Assembly (NCBI RefSeq): GCF_000418325.1
Contig: NC_021658.1
Coordinates: forward strand, 13,930,501 to 13,994,500
Direction: 5' to 3'
DNA from: Sorangium cellulosum So0157-2
GTDB lineage: Bacteria; Myxococcota_A; Polyangia; Polyangiales; Polyangiaceae
DNA length: 64,000 nucleotides
Below the pieces are notes generated by a model. It searched no databases, had not been told where the DNA came from, and worked only from the letters and a program-made list of their open reading frames with translations. The position numbers were made by a program, and so were the translations under genes. Of the stretch, positions 25,569 to 33,906 are shown piece by piece (position 1 is the stretch's first letter; each line of letters starts with the position of its first letter).

Positions 25569-25999
25569 GCGCGGAGAATAGGCGTGCGTTGCGTCGCGGG
25601 TAAATGCCGCTGACAGCAAACGCAGGATTTCAGCATTGCCATCTCGGCGGATTACGCTTCCGCTGCATCCGCATCACCTGGCGCCCGTGCTCGGCCGGCG
25701 GCTCGCCTTACGATGACGGACGCCGCTCGGCCCGGCTGGCCTCGAGCGGCCGTATCGGTGGCGTGACGCCCGGCTGCGTCCTCGCGGGTCGTCTCCCGAG
25801 GACCGCGCCGCGCGGGCGGCGGCGGTTCATGCCCGCGAGCGCCGGTCCGCCGCCGCGGTCCCGAGCCGCGCGGCGGCGCCCTCATCGCCCGGGGAGGGGT
25901 CGCACGACGCCGAATGACATAGATAGTTAGACATACGAATCGTTCTGCACGCCTTCGCCCGCCCGCCCCCGCGCGCACGGGCGCCGCGCCCGGCCGCGG
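25569..25999. other. Intergenic region without a recognisable gene
   Basis: Between the repeat lipoprotein and the DUF1264 gene, both on the minus strand. Short open frames here have no start signal or domain. A small AT-rich patch at 25915-25945 stands out. Nothing else seen. Confidence 0.5.
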
Positions 26000-26776
26000 T
26001 CACTTCGCGCGGACGCCCTCCGGAGCCCCCGTCGCGTTCGGGAACCTGGACTTGAGATCGTCCACGCCCCGCTGTGGGTTCGCGATCGCCGCGAGATCGG
26101 CGCGCTCCTTCCGCTTCTCGGCGGTGTCGATCCCGGCGCGCTTGTCGCGCGCCTCCACGAGGGCGGCCGGCATCTCCCCATCGCGGTTGTACGACCACGC
26201 GAGGAGCGGCTGGCCGACCGGGAGGTTGTGCGCGGCGGGGTGTCCCAGATGTCCAGTGTCCCAGATGTGCCACGTCTTGCCGTAGCTGTTCATCTTCTTC
26301 TTGAGCGCCGCCTTCTCGGCCACCGACGGCACGCCGGGCAGCGTCAGCTGGCCTGAGAGGATCTCGTAGTTGTGCGGGTGCCAGCGCTGCTTCTCGTCCT
26401 CGGGCAGGCCCTCGAACATCGCCTCGGAGATGATGTACTCGACCCCGATGATGTTCGCGTCCTTCGTGTTCCCGTCGAAGATCACACACTGCGTGAACTC
26501 TTCATTGATCCCTTTGCAATAGTGATGGGCCTCCATGTGATGGTCCGGGTCCTCCTTCATCACGTGGAAGCCGTCCAGGTAGTGGTCGATCGCTCGCACG
26601 GGGCTCAGGTCCTGGAGCGCTTCTGCGCCCTTCTCGAGGATCTTCGTATCGATCTTCTTCTCCTGTCCCGGCGGCGCGCCTTGATTCGAGGGCGGCGCGT
26701 CCGCCTGGCCGCAGCCGGCGGAGGGCCCAGAAGCAAGCACGAGCACGGCAATCGCAAGGTGAGGACGTCTCGCCAT
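26000..26776 (-). CDS. DUF1264/OBAP-family lipoprotein
   Basis: A 258-residue protein starting MARRPHLAIAVLVLASGPSA with a lipobox ending SAGC, so probably lipid-anchored. The mature domain matches the DUF1264 (oil-body-associated-protein-like) family: HYLDGFHVMKEDPDHHMEAH, HYCKGINEEFTQCVIFDG, IIGVEYIISEAMFEGLPEDE, RWHPHNYEILSGQL and WHIWDTG. These His-rich, highly conserved blocks suggest a metal or substrate site, but no activity has been set for the family to my knowledge. The ATG at 26776 is chosen for its signal peptide and the GGGAGA about nine bases upstream; a longer frame would read through the 8-bp repeats upstream. Confidence 0.88.
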   Translation of the reverse strand: MARRPHLAIAVLVLASGPSAGCGQADAPPSNQGAPPGQEKKIDTKILEKGAEALQDLSPVRAIDHYLDGFHVMKEDPDHHMEAHHYCKGINEEFTQCVIFDGNTKDANIIGVEYIISEAMFEGLPEDEKQRWHPHNYEILSGQLTLPGVPSVAEKAALKKKMNSYGKTWHIWDTGHLGHPAAHNLPVGQPLLAWSYNRDGEMPAALVEARDKRAGIDTAEKRKERADLAAIANPQRGVDDLKSRFPNATGAPEGVRAK

Positions 26777-27192
26777 CGTCAGGATCTCCCCGGAAACGCG
26801 GCCTGCGCGATCGGCCAATCGGCCATCGAACGCGGCCTGGCCAATCGGCCAATCGGCCAATCGGCCAACGTCGCTTGCAAATCTGCGGCCACCCTCCGAA
26901 AAAAGCGCGCGCCATCGGATCGCGGGGCAGGCCGTGGCCCTCTTGCGCAGGTTGTGGCGTTCTGCCACGGGTGAATTACCGCGCTGCGCCATCCTGTTTC
27001 CGTATTGCCGCGCGACTCAGGCCATGGTTAACCGGTGAGCGTTCCAGGACGCACCGTGTCATCCAGCGCGCCACCCTCGCTCGGGCGTATCGCAAGGGCG
27101 CGCGGGGCTCATCCCAATCGACGCTTTGCTTGACTGTCACGGTTCACCTCGGAGCCCATCCTTCATCTCACTGACAAAAAGGGGAGCACCTT
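26777..27192. other. Divergent intergenic region with short repeats
   Basis: This 416-bp stretch separates the divergent DUF1264 and GH3 genes and should carry both promoters. It has a tandem GGCCAATC repeat (26839-26870) near the DUF1264 side and a GGGGAG ribosome site for GH3 at about 27181-27186. No gene seen. Confidence 0.45.
26839..26870. repeat. 8-bp tandem repeat GGCCAATC
   Basis: Three exact copies and a fourth with two changes in a row, plus a further isolated copy at 26813-26820. They lie 60-95 bp upstream of the DUF1264 start and could be a protein-binding array or simple slippage. Confidence 0.7.
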
Positions 27193-29436
27193 ATGCGCCT
27201 CACACGGTATGCGACATGGATCATGGCGGCGGCGGTTGTCCTCGCGCCGGCCGCCTGCGGGGACGACACGTCCGACAATCCGAGCAGCTCCTCGACCGGA
27301 GCGGGCGCCGGCAGCGGCACGAGCGCTAGCGGCAGCGGCAGCGGCAGCGGCACGGGCGGCAGCGGCACCGGCGCGGGCGACAGCACCGGCGGCGGCGGCA
27401 ACGGCACCGGCGCGGGCGACAGCACCGGCGGCGGCGGCAACGGCACCGGCGCGGGCGACAGCACCGGCGGCGGCGGCAGCGGCGCCGGCGACAGCGCGAA
27501 CCTCCTCCCCTGCGACGCCGGCTGGCCCGAGGTGGAGAGCGCGATCGCAAAGGATCCGGCGATCGAGGCGGCCGTGGCCGAGCTCGTCGGCAAGCTGAGC
27601 CCCGAGGAGAAGGTCGGCCAGATGGTGCAGGCCGAGATCGGCTCGATCACGCCGGCCGAGGTCAAGCAGTACAACATCGGCTCGGTGCTGAACGGCGGCG
27701 GCTCGTGGCCGGGCCGCAACAAGGGCGCGACGGCGGCGGACTGGGTCGAGCTCGCCGACTCCTTCTACCGGGCCTCGGTGGACACGTCGGGCGGCCGCGC
27801 GGGCATCCCGATCATCTGGGGCATCGACGCCGTGCATGGGAACAACAATGTCCGCGGCGCCACGCTCTTCCCGCACAACATCGGCCTCGGCGCGGCGAGG
27901 GACCCCGGTCTGCTCGAGCGCATCGGCGCCGCGACGGCCAAGGAGGTCGTCGCCACGGGCCTCGACTGGACCTTCGCCCCGACGCTGGCGACCGTCCGCG
28001 ACGACCGGTGGGGCCGCACGTACGAGGGCTACTCCGAGGATCCCGAGATCGTGAACGCCTACGGGGGCCGGGTCGTGCAAGGCATCCAGGGCGCGGCGAA
28101 CAGCGCCGACCTCTTCGGCGCTACGCGCGTCATCGCGACGGCCAAGCACTTCATCGGCGACGGCGGCACCGACAAGGGCGATGATCAGGGGAACAACCTC
28201 GCGAGCGACACCGAGCTGTGCGAGATCCACGCCCAGGGCTACCTGTCGGCCATCCCGGCGGGCGCGCAGACGGTCATGGCGTCGTACAACCGCGTGCGCG
28301 GCGACAAGATGCACGGCAAGGGCGATCTGCTCACCGGCGTGCTCAAGGACAAGTTCCATTTCGACGGCTTCGTCGTCGGCGACTGGAACGGCCACGGGCA
28401 GGTGGACGGCTGCTCGAACAGCTCGTGCGCGGCCGCGATCAACGCCGGCGTGGACATGATCATGGTCCCGACCGACTGGAAGGCGTTCTACATGAACACC
28501 CTCTCCCAGGTGAACTCCGGCACGATCAAGATGGAGCGGGTCAACGACGCCGTGACGAGGATCCTGCGCGTCAAGATGCGGGCCGGGCTCCTCGGCCCGA
28601 AGAAGACGAAGGGCGCCCCGTCGGAGCGCATGTTCGCGGGCGAGCAGTCGGTGCTCGGCGCCAGGGAGCACCGGGACCTCGCGCGCGAGGCGGTCCGGAA
28701 GTCGCTCGTGCTCCTCAAGAACGCGGGCTCGGTGCTCCCCCTCGAGCCGTCGTCGAGCGTGCTCGTGGCGGGCAAGTCCGCGGACAACATCTCGAACCAG
28801 GCCGGCGGGTGGTCGCGGACCTGGCAGGGCACGGAGAACACGAACGCGGATTTCCCGGGCGCCACGTCCATCTACAAGGGCATCCAGGAGCTCGTGTCGG
28901 CGGGCGGCGGTCAGGCGACGCTGAGCGCCGACGGCGCCGCCGCCTCGTCGGGCAACTTCGACGCGGCGATCGTGGTGATCGGCGAGGTGCCCTACGCGGA
29001 GATGAAGGGCGATATCCAGCCGGGGAAGGACGCCGACGACAACATCGAGCACGCGAAGACGCTGGAGCACGCGCGCTTCCACCCCGAGGACCTCCAGGTG
29101 CTCAAGGCCATCCGCCAGGCCAAGCCGGAGCTGCCGATCGTGACGGTCTTCCTGTCGGGCCGCCCGCTCTACGTGAACAAGGAGCTGAACGCCTCCAACG
29201 CGTTCGTGGCGGCGTGGCTCCCGGGCTCGGAGGGCGGCGGCGTGGCCGACGTGCTGTTCGGCGTGGAGGAGTTCCAGGGCAAGCTCTCGTTCTCGTGGCC
29301 CGGGAGCGAGTGCCAGCGCGTGAACCGCAACGACGGTCAGATGGCGCTGTTCCCCTACGGCTTCGGCTTGAAGACGACGGAACAGGACACGCTCGGCACG
29401 CTCGAAGAGACGTCCACCGGGAACGCCTGCAACTGA
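27193..29436 (+). CDS. GH3-family beta-glucosidase-like lipoprotein
   Basis: A 747-residue glycoside hydrolase family 3 enzyme, probably lipid-anchored: signal MRLTRYATWIMAAAVVLAPA with lipobox ending PAAC. A Ser/Gly/Thr linker with three exact 13-residue repeats spans about 30-105. The catalytic (beta/alpha)8 domain begins near LSPEEKVGQMVQAEIG; the nucleophile is Asp397 in DGFVVGDWNGHG, and substrate-site blocks such as IIWGIDAVHGNNN, RWGRTYEGYSEDP and ATAKHFIGDGGT are intact. The C-terminal alpha/beta sandwich domain follows (RKSLVLLKNAG...VVIGEVPYAEMKGD). Close relatives hydrolyse beta-glucans or cello-oligosaccharides, fitting a cellulose- or plant-debris-degrading soil bacterium. GGGGAG eight bases upstream fixes the start. 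Single gene. Confidence 0.95.
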   Translation: MRLTRYATWIMAAAVVLAPAACGDDTSDNPSSSSTGAGAGSGTSASGSGSGSGTGGSGTGAGDSTGGGGNGTGAGDSTGGGGNGTGAGDSTGGGGSGAGDSANLLPCDAGWPEVESAIAKDPAIEAAVAELVGKLSPEEKVGQMVQAEIGSITPAEVKQYNIGSVLNGGGSWPGRNKGATAADWVELADSFYRASVDTSGGRAGIPIIWGIDAVHGNNNVRGATLFPHNIGLGAARDPGLLERIGAATAKEVVATGLDWTFAPTLATVRDDRWGRTYEGYSEDPEIVNAYGGRVVQGIQGAANSADLFGATRVIATAKHFIGDGGTDKGDDQGNNLASDTELCEIHAQGYLSAIPAGAQTVMASYNRVRGDKMHGKGDLLTGVLKDKFHFDGFVVGDWNGHGQVDGCSNSSCAAAINAGVDMIMVPTDWKAFYMNTLSQVNSGTIKMERVNDAVTRILRVKMRAGLLGPKKTKGAPSERMFAGEQSVLGAREHRDLAREAVRKSLVLLKNAGSVLPLEPSSSVLVAGKSADNISNQAGGWSRTWQGTENTNADFPGATSIYKGIQELVSAGGGQATLSADGAAASSGNFDAAIVVIGEVPYAEMKGDIQPGKDADDNIEHAKTLEHARFHPEDLQVLKAIRQAKPELPIVTVFLSGRPLYVNKELNASNAFVAAWLPGSEGGGVADVLFGVEEFQGKLSFSWPGSECQRVNRNDGQMALFPYGFGLKTTEQDTLGTLEETSTGNACN
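27364..27492 (+). repeat. 39-bp in-frame repeats in the GH3 linker
   Basis: Three identical 39-bp units (27364-27402, 27403-27441, 27442-27480) and a partial fourth, encoding GTGAGDSTGGGGN. They lengthen the flexible linker between the lipid anchor and the catalytic domain. Confidence 0.9.
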
Positions 29437-29448
29437 CCCCCTTCCACC

Positions 29449-29482
29449 GCGCCGCCGCCGCTCGCCGGAGCGACGGCGGCGC
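29449..29482. terminator. Hairpin between GH3 and quinone oxidoreductase genes
   Basis: GCGCCGCCG and CGGCGGCGC arms with a further CGCT/AGCG pairing form a strong stem in the 49-bp gap between two convergent genes. Probable bidirectional terminator. Confidence 0.7.
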
Positions 29483-29485
29483 CCC

Positions 29486-30463
29486 TCATGGCTTCGCGAG
29501 GAGCACCACCTTGCCGGTGGTCGCGCGGGACGCGACCGCCGTCATGGCGGCCTTCGCCTCGGCCATGGGCACCGCGGCCGAGACGAGCGGCTTGATCGCG
29601 CCCTGACCAACCATCGCGTAGAGCGCGTCCTGCGCGGCCCGCGTCACGGCGGGCTCTGCGCGGCTGTAGGTGCCCCAGTAGAAGCCGAGGACGTCGTAGT
29701 TCTTCACGAGCATGTGGTTCGCGCGCGCGGCGGGGAAGCGGCCCGACGCGAAGCCGATCACCACGATACGCCCCTCGAAGGCGACGCATTTGGTGGACTG
29801 GTCGAAGACGTCTCCGCCGACGGGGTCGAAGACGATATCGGCGCCCCGGCCCGCGGTCCGCTCCTTGACGATGGCGACGAAGTCCTCGTGCCGGTAGTCG
29901 ATCGCGATGTCGGCGCCGAGCGCGCGGCAGACAGCCGCCTTCTGCGCGCCGCCGGCGGTCGCGATGACGGTCGCGCCGGCCGCCTTGGCGAGCTGGATCG
30001 CCGCGCTGCCGACGCCGCCCGCGCCCGCGTGCACGAGGACCGTGTCGCCGGGCCTGATGCGGGCGCGCCGGTGCAGCGCGAGGTAGCCTGTCTGGTACGT
30101 GATGGTCAGCGCCGCCGCGTCCTCGAACGGCATGCCGCCCGGGAGCGCGTAGGTCGTGCGCGGGCCCGCGATCGCGTGCGTCGCGTATCCGCCGGAGCCG
30201 GGCAGCGTCGCGGCCACGCGGGTGCCCGGCGGCAGCGACGGCGCGCGGCTCTCGACCACCACGCCGGCGACCTCGAAGCCGGGGATGAACGGCGGAGTCG
30301 GCTTGACCTGATGGGCGCCTGCCGTGAAGAGCACGTCGGGGAAGTTGATCGCCGAGGCGGCGATCTCGATCCGGACCTCCCCTTCGGCGAGCGGGGGGTC
30401 GGCCACCTCTTCCCAGACCAAGATCTCGGGGGAGCCGAAGGAGTGTCCGCGCCAGGCGTGCAT
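29486..30463 (-). CDS. Zinc-independent NADPH:quinone oxidoreductase (MDR family)
   Basis: A 325-residue medium-chain dehydrogenase/reductase starting MHAWRGHSFGSPEILVWEEV. The GroES-like N-terminal domain (INFPDVLFTAG, PFIPGFEVAGVV) lacks the zinc-binding Cys set, as in quinone oxidoreductases. The Rossmann domain has the nucleotide motif VHAGAGGVGSAAIQLAK and later FDPVGGDVFDQS. It would reduce quinones or enones using NADPH in the cytoplasm. It is a single gene, convergent with GH3; 109 bp beyond its start lies the stop of the Gly-rich lipoprotein gene on the same strand. Substrate not known. Confidence 0.92.
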   Translation of the reverse strand: MHAWRGHSFGSPEILVWEEVADPPLAEGEVRIEIAASAINFPDVLFTAGAHQVKPTPPFIPGFEVAGVVVESRAPSLPPGTRVAATLPGSGGYATHAIAGPRTTYALPGGMPFEDAAALTITYQTGYLALHRRARIRPGDTVLVHAGAGGVGSAAIQLAKAAGATVIATAGGAQKAAVCRALGADIAIDYRHEDFVAIVKERTAGRGADIVFDPVGGDVFDQSTKCVAFEGRIVVIGFASGRFPAARANHMLVKNYDVLGFYWGTYSRAEPAVTRAAQDALYAMVGQGAIKPLVSAAVPMAEAKAAMTAVASRATTGKVVLLAKP

Positions 30464-30572
30464 CGTGCGCGGACCTTAGCAGAACGCCGGGCGACCCCGG
30501 CGTCGCTCCCCCTGCCCCGGCGTTGCTCCCTGGCCGACAGCGGAGCGTTGCGCCGGGCGCCCCGGCCGCCGG

Positions 30573-31214
30573 CTAGCGGACGATCTCGATGGGCAGCTTC
30601 GCCGTCACGGAGCCCTGCTCTTCGCCGTCGAACGTCACCTCGACATCGTAGGTCCCCGGCGGGAAGAAGTCGTCTTCCGGGTTGTCCGTGTCGGAGGGCC
30701 CGTTCCACTGCCGCCCCGACCAGCGGAACGTATGGGTCGCCGTCGTCGCGTCGACCTGCACGGTCGCCGCCTCGTCCGGCGCGCAACACCCCACGTCGCA
30801 CAGGCAGTAGCTCTGCGGATCGCCCGCCTCCGACTCCCCGCTGATCCGGTACGCGACGAACGAGAGCGGATCCGCGCTCGGCTCGACGCAGCGCCCGCAC
30901 CCGTCGGAGGCCGCGATCTCGATCGGAGGAACGCTGGCGTCGGTCGTGACCTCGTACGTGAACTCCGCCGGCTCTCCCACCCGGTAAATGCACCGGCTCG
31001 ACGAGATCGAGATCTTCACGCCCGGGATCGTGCCCTCCACGTCGCGCACCGCGCACGGCTCGGCCCCCGGCGGCGCCCCGCCGCCGCCGGCGTCGGTCCC
31101 GCCGCTGCCGGCGCCGGCGCCGCCGCCGCCCCCGTTGCCGCCGCCGCCGCAGCCCGTCAGGCACACGCCGGACAGCACGGCCACCGCCAGAGCTCGAAGC
31201 ATGTCATTCGCCAT
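30573..31214 (-). CDS. Gly-rich predicted lipoprotein with paired cysteines
   Basis: A 213-residue protein. The ATG at 31214 (MANDMLRALAVAVLSGVCLT) has AGAGGTGA just upstream; the lipobox is LTGC. A run of glycines forms the linker, after which comes one domain with strands such as VKISISSSRCIYRVGEPAEF, a pair of vicinal cysteines (CLCDVGCCAPDE) and a C-terminal strand pattern YDVEVTFDGEEQGSVTAKLP typical of an Ig-like or FN3-like sandwich. A similar domain begins with phrases like EPAEFTYEVTT, suggesting a surface binding module. No exact family recognised. Confidence 0.7.
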   Translation of the reverse strand: MANDMLRALAVAVLSGVCLTGCGGGGNGGGGGAGAGSGGTDAGGGGAPPGAEPCAVRDVEGTIPGVKISISSSRCIYRVGEPAEFTYEVTTDASVPPIEIAASDGCGRCVEPSADPLSFVAYRISGESEAGDPQSYCLCDVGCCAPDEAATVQVDATTATHTFRWSGRQWNGPSDTDNPEDDFFPPGTYDVEVTFDGEEQGSVTAKLPIEIVR

Positions 31215-31405
31215 TCGCTCACCTCTCATCCTTCGCGCCACCTTGCTCGTCGGCCGTGGCGCACGGGCATCAGCGCGGCAAAGAAGATACCCTCGGCGAG
31301 GGCGCGCGAGTTCGGCCGGAGCAGGGCGGGGCCCTGGCCACCCCGGGCCAGCGGTTGTGCCACCCTGGGCCGCCGCGCGCCGCAAGCGCGCCCACCGCGC
31401 TGGCG

Positions 31406-32566
31406 TCACTCGACCTCGGGGTACCAGCACGCCACGCGGTGGCCGCTCCCGGGGGCGAGCTCCTCGAGCGGCGGGATCTCGACATCGCACTTGCCCTCTT
31501 CCGCCTTCCGGCAGCGCGGGTGGAACACGCAGCCCTCGGGCGGGTTGATCGCGCTCCCGGGCGCGCCCGGGAGCAGGCGCCGCGCCTTGCCCCCGCGCTC
31601 GATCGAGGGCGTCGCCTCGAACAGCGCGCGCGTGTACGGGTGGTGCCGCCGCTCGGTCACGCGCTGCGCCGGGCCGATCTCGACGATCCGGCCGAGGTAC
31701 ATCACGGCGACGCGGTGGCTCACGTGCTCGACCACGCGGAGGTCGTGCGAGATGAACAGGAGGCTGAGCGAGAGCTCGTCCTGGAGCTCCTCCAGCAGGT
31801 TGACGATCTGGGCCTGGACCGAGAGATCGAGCGCGCTCACGGGCTCGTCGCAGACGATGAAGTCCGGGCGCACCGCGAGCGCCCTGGCGATCGCGACCCG
31901 CTGCCGCTGCCCGCCGGAGAGCTCGTGGGGGAAGCGCTCCATCATGTCCGGCCGCAGCCCGACCCGCTGGAGCACGCCCTCGACCATCGCGGTCTCCTCG
32001 TCGCGGCTCCGCGCGAGGCGGTGGATCACGATGCCCTCGCCGACGATCTCGCGCAGCGTCATGCGCGGGTTGAGCGAGCCGTACGGGTCCTGGAAGACGA
32101 TCTGCATCCGCCGGCGCGTGGCCCGGAGGGCGCGGGCCGAGAGGGTCGTGAGGTCCACGCCGTCGAAGAGGACGCGGCCGACCGTGGGCTCGATGAGCCG
32201 GATGGCGAGGCGCCCGAGGGTGCTCTTGCCGGAGCCCGACTCGCCGACGAGGCCGAGCGTCTCGCCGCGGTCGATGTGGAAGCTCACCCCGTCGACGGCC
32301 TGCACGAACGCCGGCTTCGCGAAGGGGCCGCGCTGGACCGGGTACAGCTTCGAGAGCCGCTCCGCCTGGACGAGCGGCCGCTCGCCCCGCGCGCTGTCGA
32401 AGCGCAGGCTGCCGGGGGGCATGCTCTCTGGGCGCAGGCTGCCGGGGGGCATGCTTTCTGGGCGCAGGCTGCCGGGGGGCATGCTCTCGGGGGGCATGCT
32501 CTCGGGGCGCGCCGCGCCGGCGCCGTCGCTCGGACCGGGCGGCGGGAGGCCGCGGTCGCGCGTCAC
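31406..32566 (-). CDS. Opp/Dpp-type peptide ABC transporter ATPase (DppF-like)
   Basis: A 386-residue ATPase. The GTG start at 32566 overlaps the stop of the preceding ATPase gene as GTGA. The first about 55 residues contain a 10-residue repeat (SMPPGSLRPE) encoded by 30-bp units. The ABC domain has Walker A GESGSGKST, the signature LSGGQRQRVAIARAL, Walker B FIVCDEPVSALD and a switch His in LLFISHDLRVV. The C-terminal oligopeptide/dipeptide HPY-type motif (GCVFHPRCRKAEEGKC) is present. It would power uptake of peptides or similar substrates with the neighbouring ATPase; no permease or binding protein is in the window. Confidence 0.9.
   Translation of the reverse strand: MTRDRGLPPPGPSDGAGAARPESMPPESMPPGSLRPESMPPGSLRPESMPPGSLRFDSARGERPLVQAERLSKLYPVQRGPFAKPAFVQAVDGVSFHIDRGETLGLVGESGSGKSTLGRLAIRLIEPTVGRVLFDGVDLTTLSARALRATRRRMQIVFQDPYGSLNPRMTLREIVGEGIVIHRLARSRDEETAMVEGVLQRVGLRPDMMERFPHELSGGQRQRVAIARALAVRPDFIVCDEPVSALDLSVQAQIVNLLEELQDELSLSLLFISHDLRVVEHVSHRVAVMYLGRIVEIGPAQRVTERRHHPYTRALFEATPSIERGGKARRLLPGAPGSAINPPEGCVFHPRCRKAEEGKCDVEIPPLEELAPGSGHRVACWYPEVE
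32402..32506. repeat. 30-bp repeats at the 5' end of the DppF-like gene
   Basis: Units at 32402-32431, 32432-32461 and 32462-32491 differ at two positions, with a partial copy after. They encode SMPPGSLRPE in frame, adding a Pro-rich N-terminal extension to the ATPase. Confidence 0.85.
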
Positions 32567-33906
32567 GCCGCGCCCTCGTCGCCCGCGCGCCCCGGGCCGG
32601 TGAGGAGAAAGCAGCGCGCCGCGTGGCGCCCCGCGCCGGGCGGGACGGCGTACATGTCCGGCGGCTCGACGCGGCAGCGATCGAACACGGCGTCGCAGCG
32701 GTCGCTGAAGCGGCAGCCGCGCGGCGGATCGCGCAGATCGGGCAGCCCGCCCGGGATGGTCGGCAGGCGCAGCGATCGCTGGCCGCGCACGCGGGGCGGG
32801 CGGAACCCGCGCGCCGGGATGCTCCGGAGCAGCGCGCGCGTGTACGGGTGCGACGGCGCCGCGAGCACGTTGCGCGCGGGCCCCTGCTCCACGACGACCC
32901 CCGCGTAGAGGACGACGATCTCGTCCGCGAGCTCGCCGACCACGGCGAGGTCGTGGGCGATGAGCAGGAGGCTCATCGAGGTCTCGGCCTTGATGCGCTC
33001 GAGCAGGTCCAGGATCTGCGCCTGCGTGGTCATGTCGAGCGCGGTGGTCGGCTCGTCGGCGATGAGCAGCGAGGGCCCCGGCGCGAGGGCCATCGCGATC
33101 ATGACGCGCTGGCGCATCCCGCCGGACAGCTCGTGCGGGTAGCTGTTCGCGCGCACCTCGGGCTCGGGGAAGCCGACCTTGCGCAGCAGGCTCACCGCGT
33201 AGAGCCGGGCGTCGCCGCGGGACATGGGCAGGTGCAGCCGGACGGCCTCGGCGATCTGCGCGCTGACCGTGTAGACGGGGTTCAGCGAGGTCATCGGCTC
33301 CTGGAAGATCATGCCGATCTTCCCGCCGCGCACGGCGCGCATCTCGCGCTCGCCGAGCGCGAGGAGGTCCTGGCCGTCGAGCTGGATCGAGCCGCCGTCG
33401 ATGGCCGCGTAGGGCGCGGGCAGGAGCCGCAGGATGCTGAGCGCGGTCACCGTCTTGCCGCACCCCGACTCGCCGACGAGCGCCACGGTGCGCCCGCGCG
33501 GCACGGTGAACGACACGCCGTCGAGGGCGCGGGCGACGCGGCCGTCGGCGGTGAACGAGACGCGGAGGTCGCTCACCCGGAGCAGCGCGGGCGGCGGGGC
33601 CTCCTCGGTCACCGGCGGCGGCGCGGGGCGGAGCAGCGGGAAGGGGCGCACGCTCGCCGCCGAGCGCTGGGTGACGGCGGGCTCGTCGTCGTCGAGCAGG
33701 CCGCGGGCGAGGGGCGGCGCGCCGGGCGAGAGCGGCGGGGTGCTCGGCGTGAGCGGCGGGGCGCTCGGCGTGAGCGGCGGGCCGGACGCGGGCGGGACGC
33801 TGGGCGTGGCGGACCTGCCCCCGCCGCGGTCGTGCCGGATGAGCGGCAGGGGGAGCGAGTGCCGCGCGCCGGCGTCGTCGTCCTCGTCGTCGTGCCCGGT
33901 GCTCAC
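32563..33906 (-). CDS. Opp/Dpp-type peptide ABC transporter ATPase (DppD-like)
   Basis: A 447-residue ATPase starting at GTG 33906, whose GTGA overlaps the stop of the upstream lipoprotein gene. An unusual N-terminal extension (about 110 residues) contains Pro-rich repeats (PPLTPSAPPLTPSTPPLSPG). The ABC domain has Walker A GESGCGKTV, signature ELSGGMRQRVMIAMAL, Walker B LLIADEPTTALD, and a switch His in LLLIAHDLAVV. The C-terminal Cys block GCRFSDRCDAVFDRCRVEP matches the oligopeptide-ATPase tail. It forms a heterodimer-type pair with the next gene and is translationally coupled on both sides. Confidence 0.9.
   Translation of the reverse strand: MSTGHDDEDDDAGARHSLPLPLIRHDRGGGRSATPSVPPASGPPLTPSAPPLTPSTPPLSPGAPPLARGLLDDDEPAVTQRSAASVRPFPLLRPAPPPVTEEAPPPALLRVSDLRVSFTADGRVARALDGVSFTVPRGRTVALVGESGCGKTVTALSILRLLPAPYAAIDGGSIQLDGQDLLALGEREMRAVRGGKIGMIFQEPMTSLNPVYTVSAQIAEAVRLHLPMSRGDARLYAVSLLRKVGFPEPEVRANSYPHELSGGMRQRVMIAMALAPGPSLLIADEPTTALDMTTQAQILDLLERIKAETSMSLLLIAHDLAVVGELADEIVVLYAGVVVEQGPARNVLAAPSHPYTRALLRSIPARGFRPPRVRGQRSLRLPTIPGGLPDLRDPPRGCRFSDRCDAVFDRCRVEPPDMYAVPPGAGRHAARCFLLTGPGRAGDEGAA

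Noticed and set aside
24733..25581. Plus-strand Pro-Ser-Pro repeat frame over the minisatellite
   Set aside because: The repeat is open in five frames; only the minus-strand Gly-rich frame has a signal peptide and lipobox.
25652..25978. Minus-strand frame in the gap before the DUF1264 gene
   Set aside because: Arg/Ala/Gly-rich with no start signal or family; treated as non-coding.
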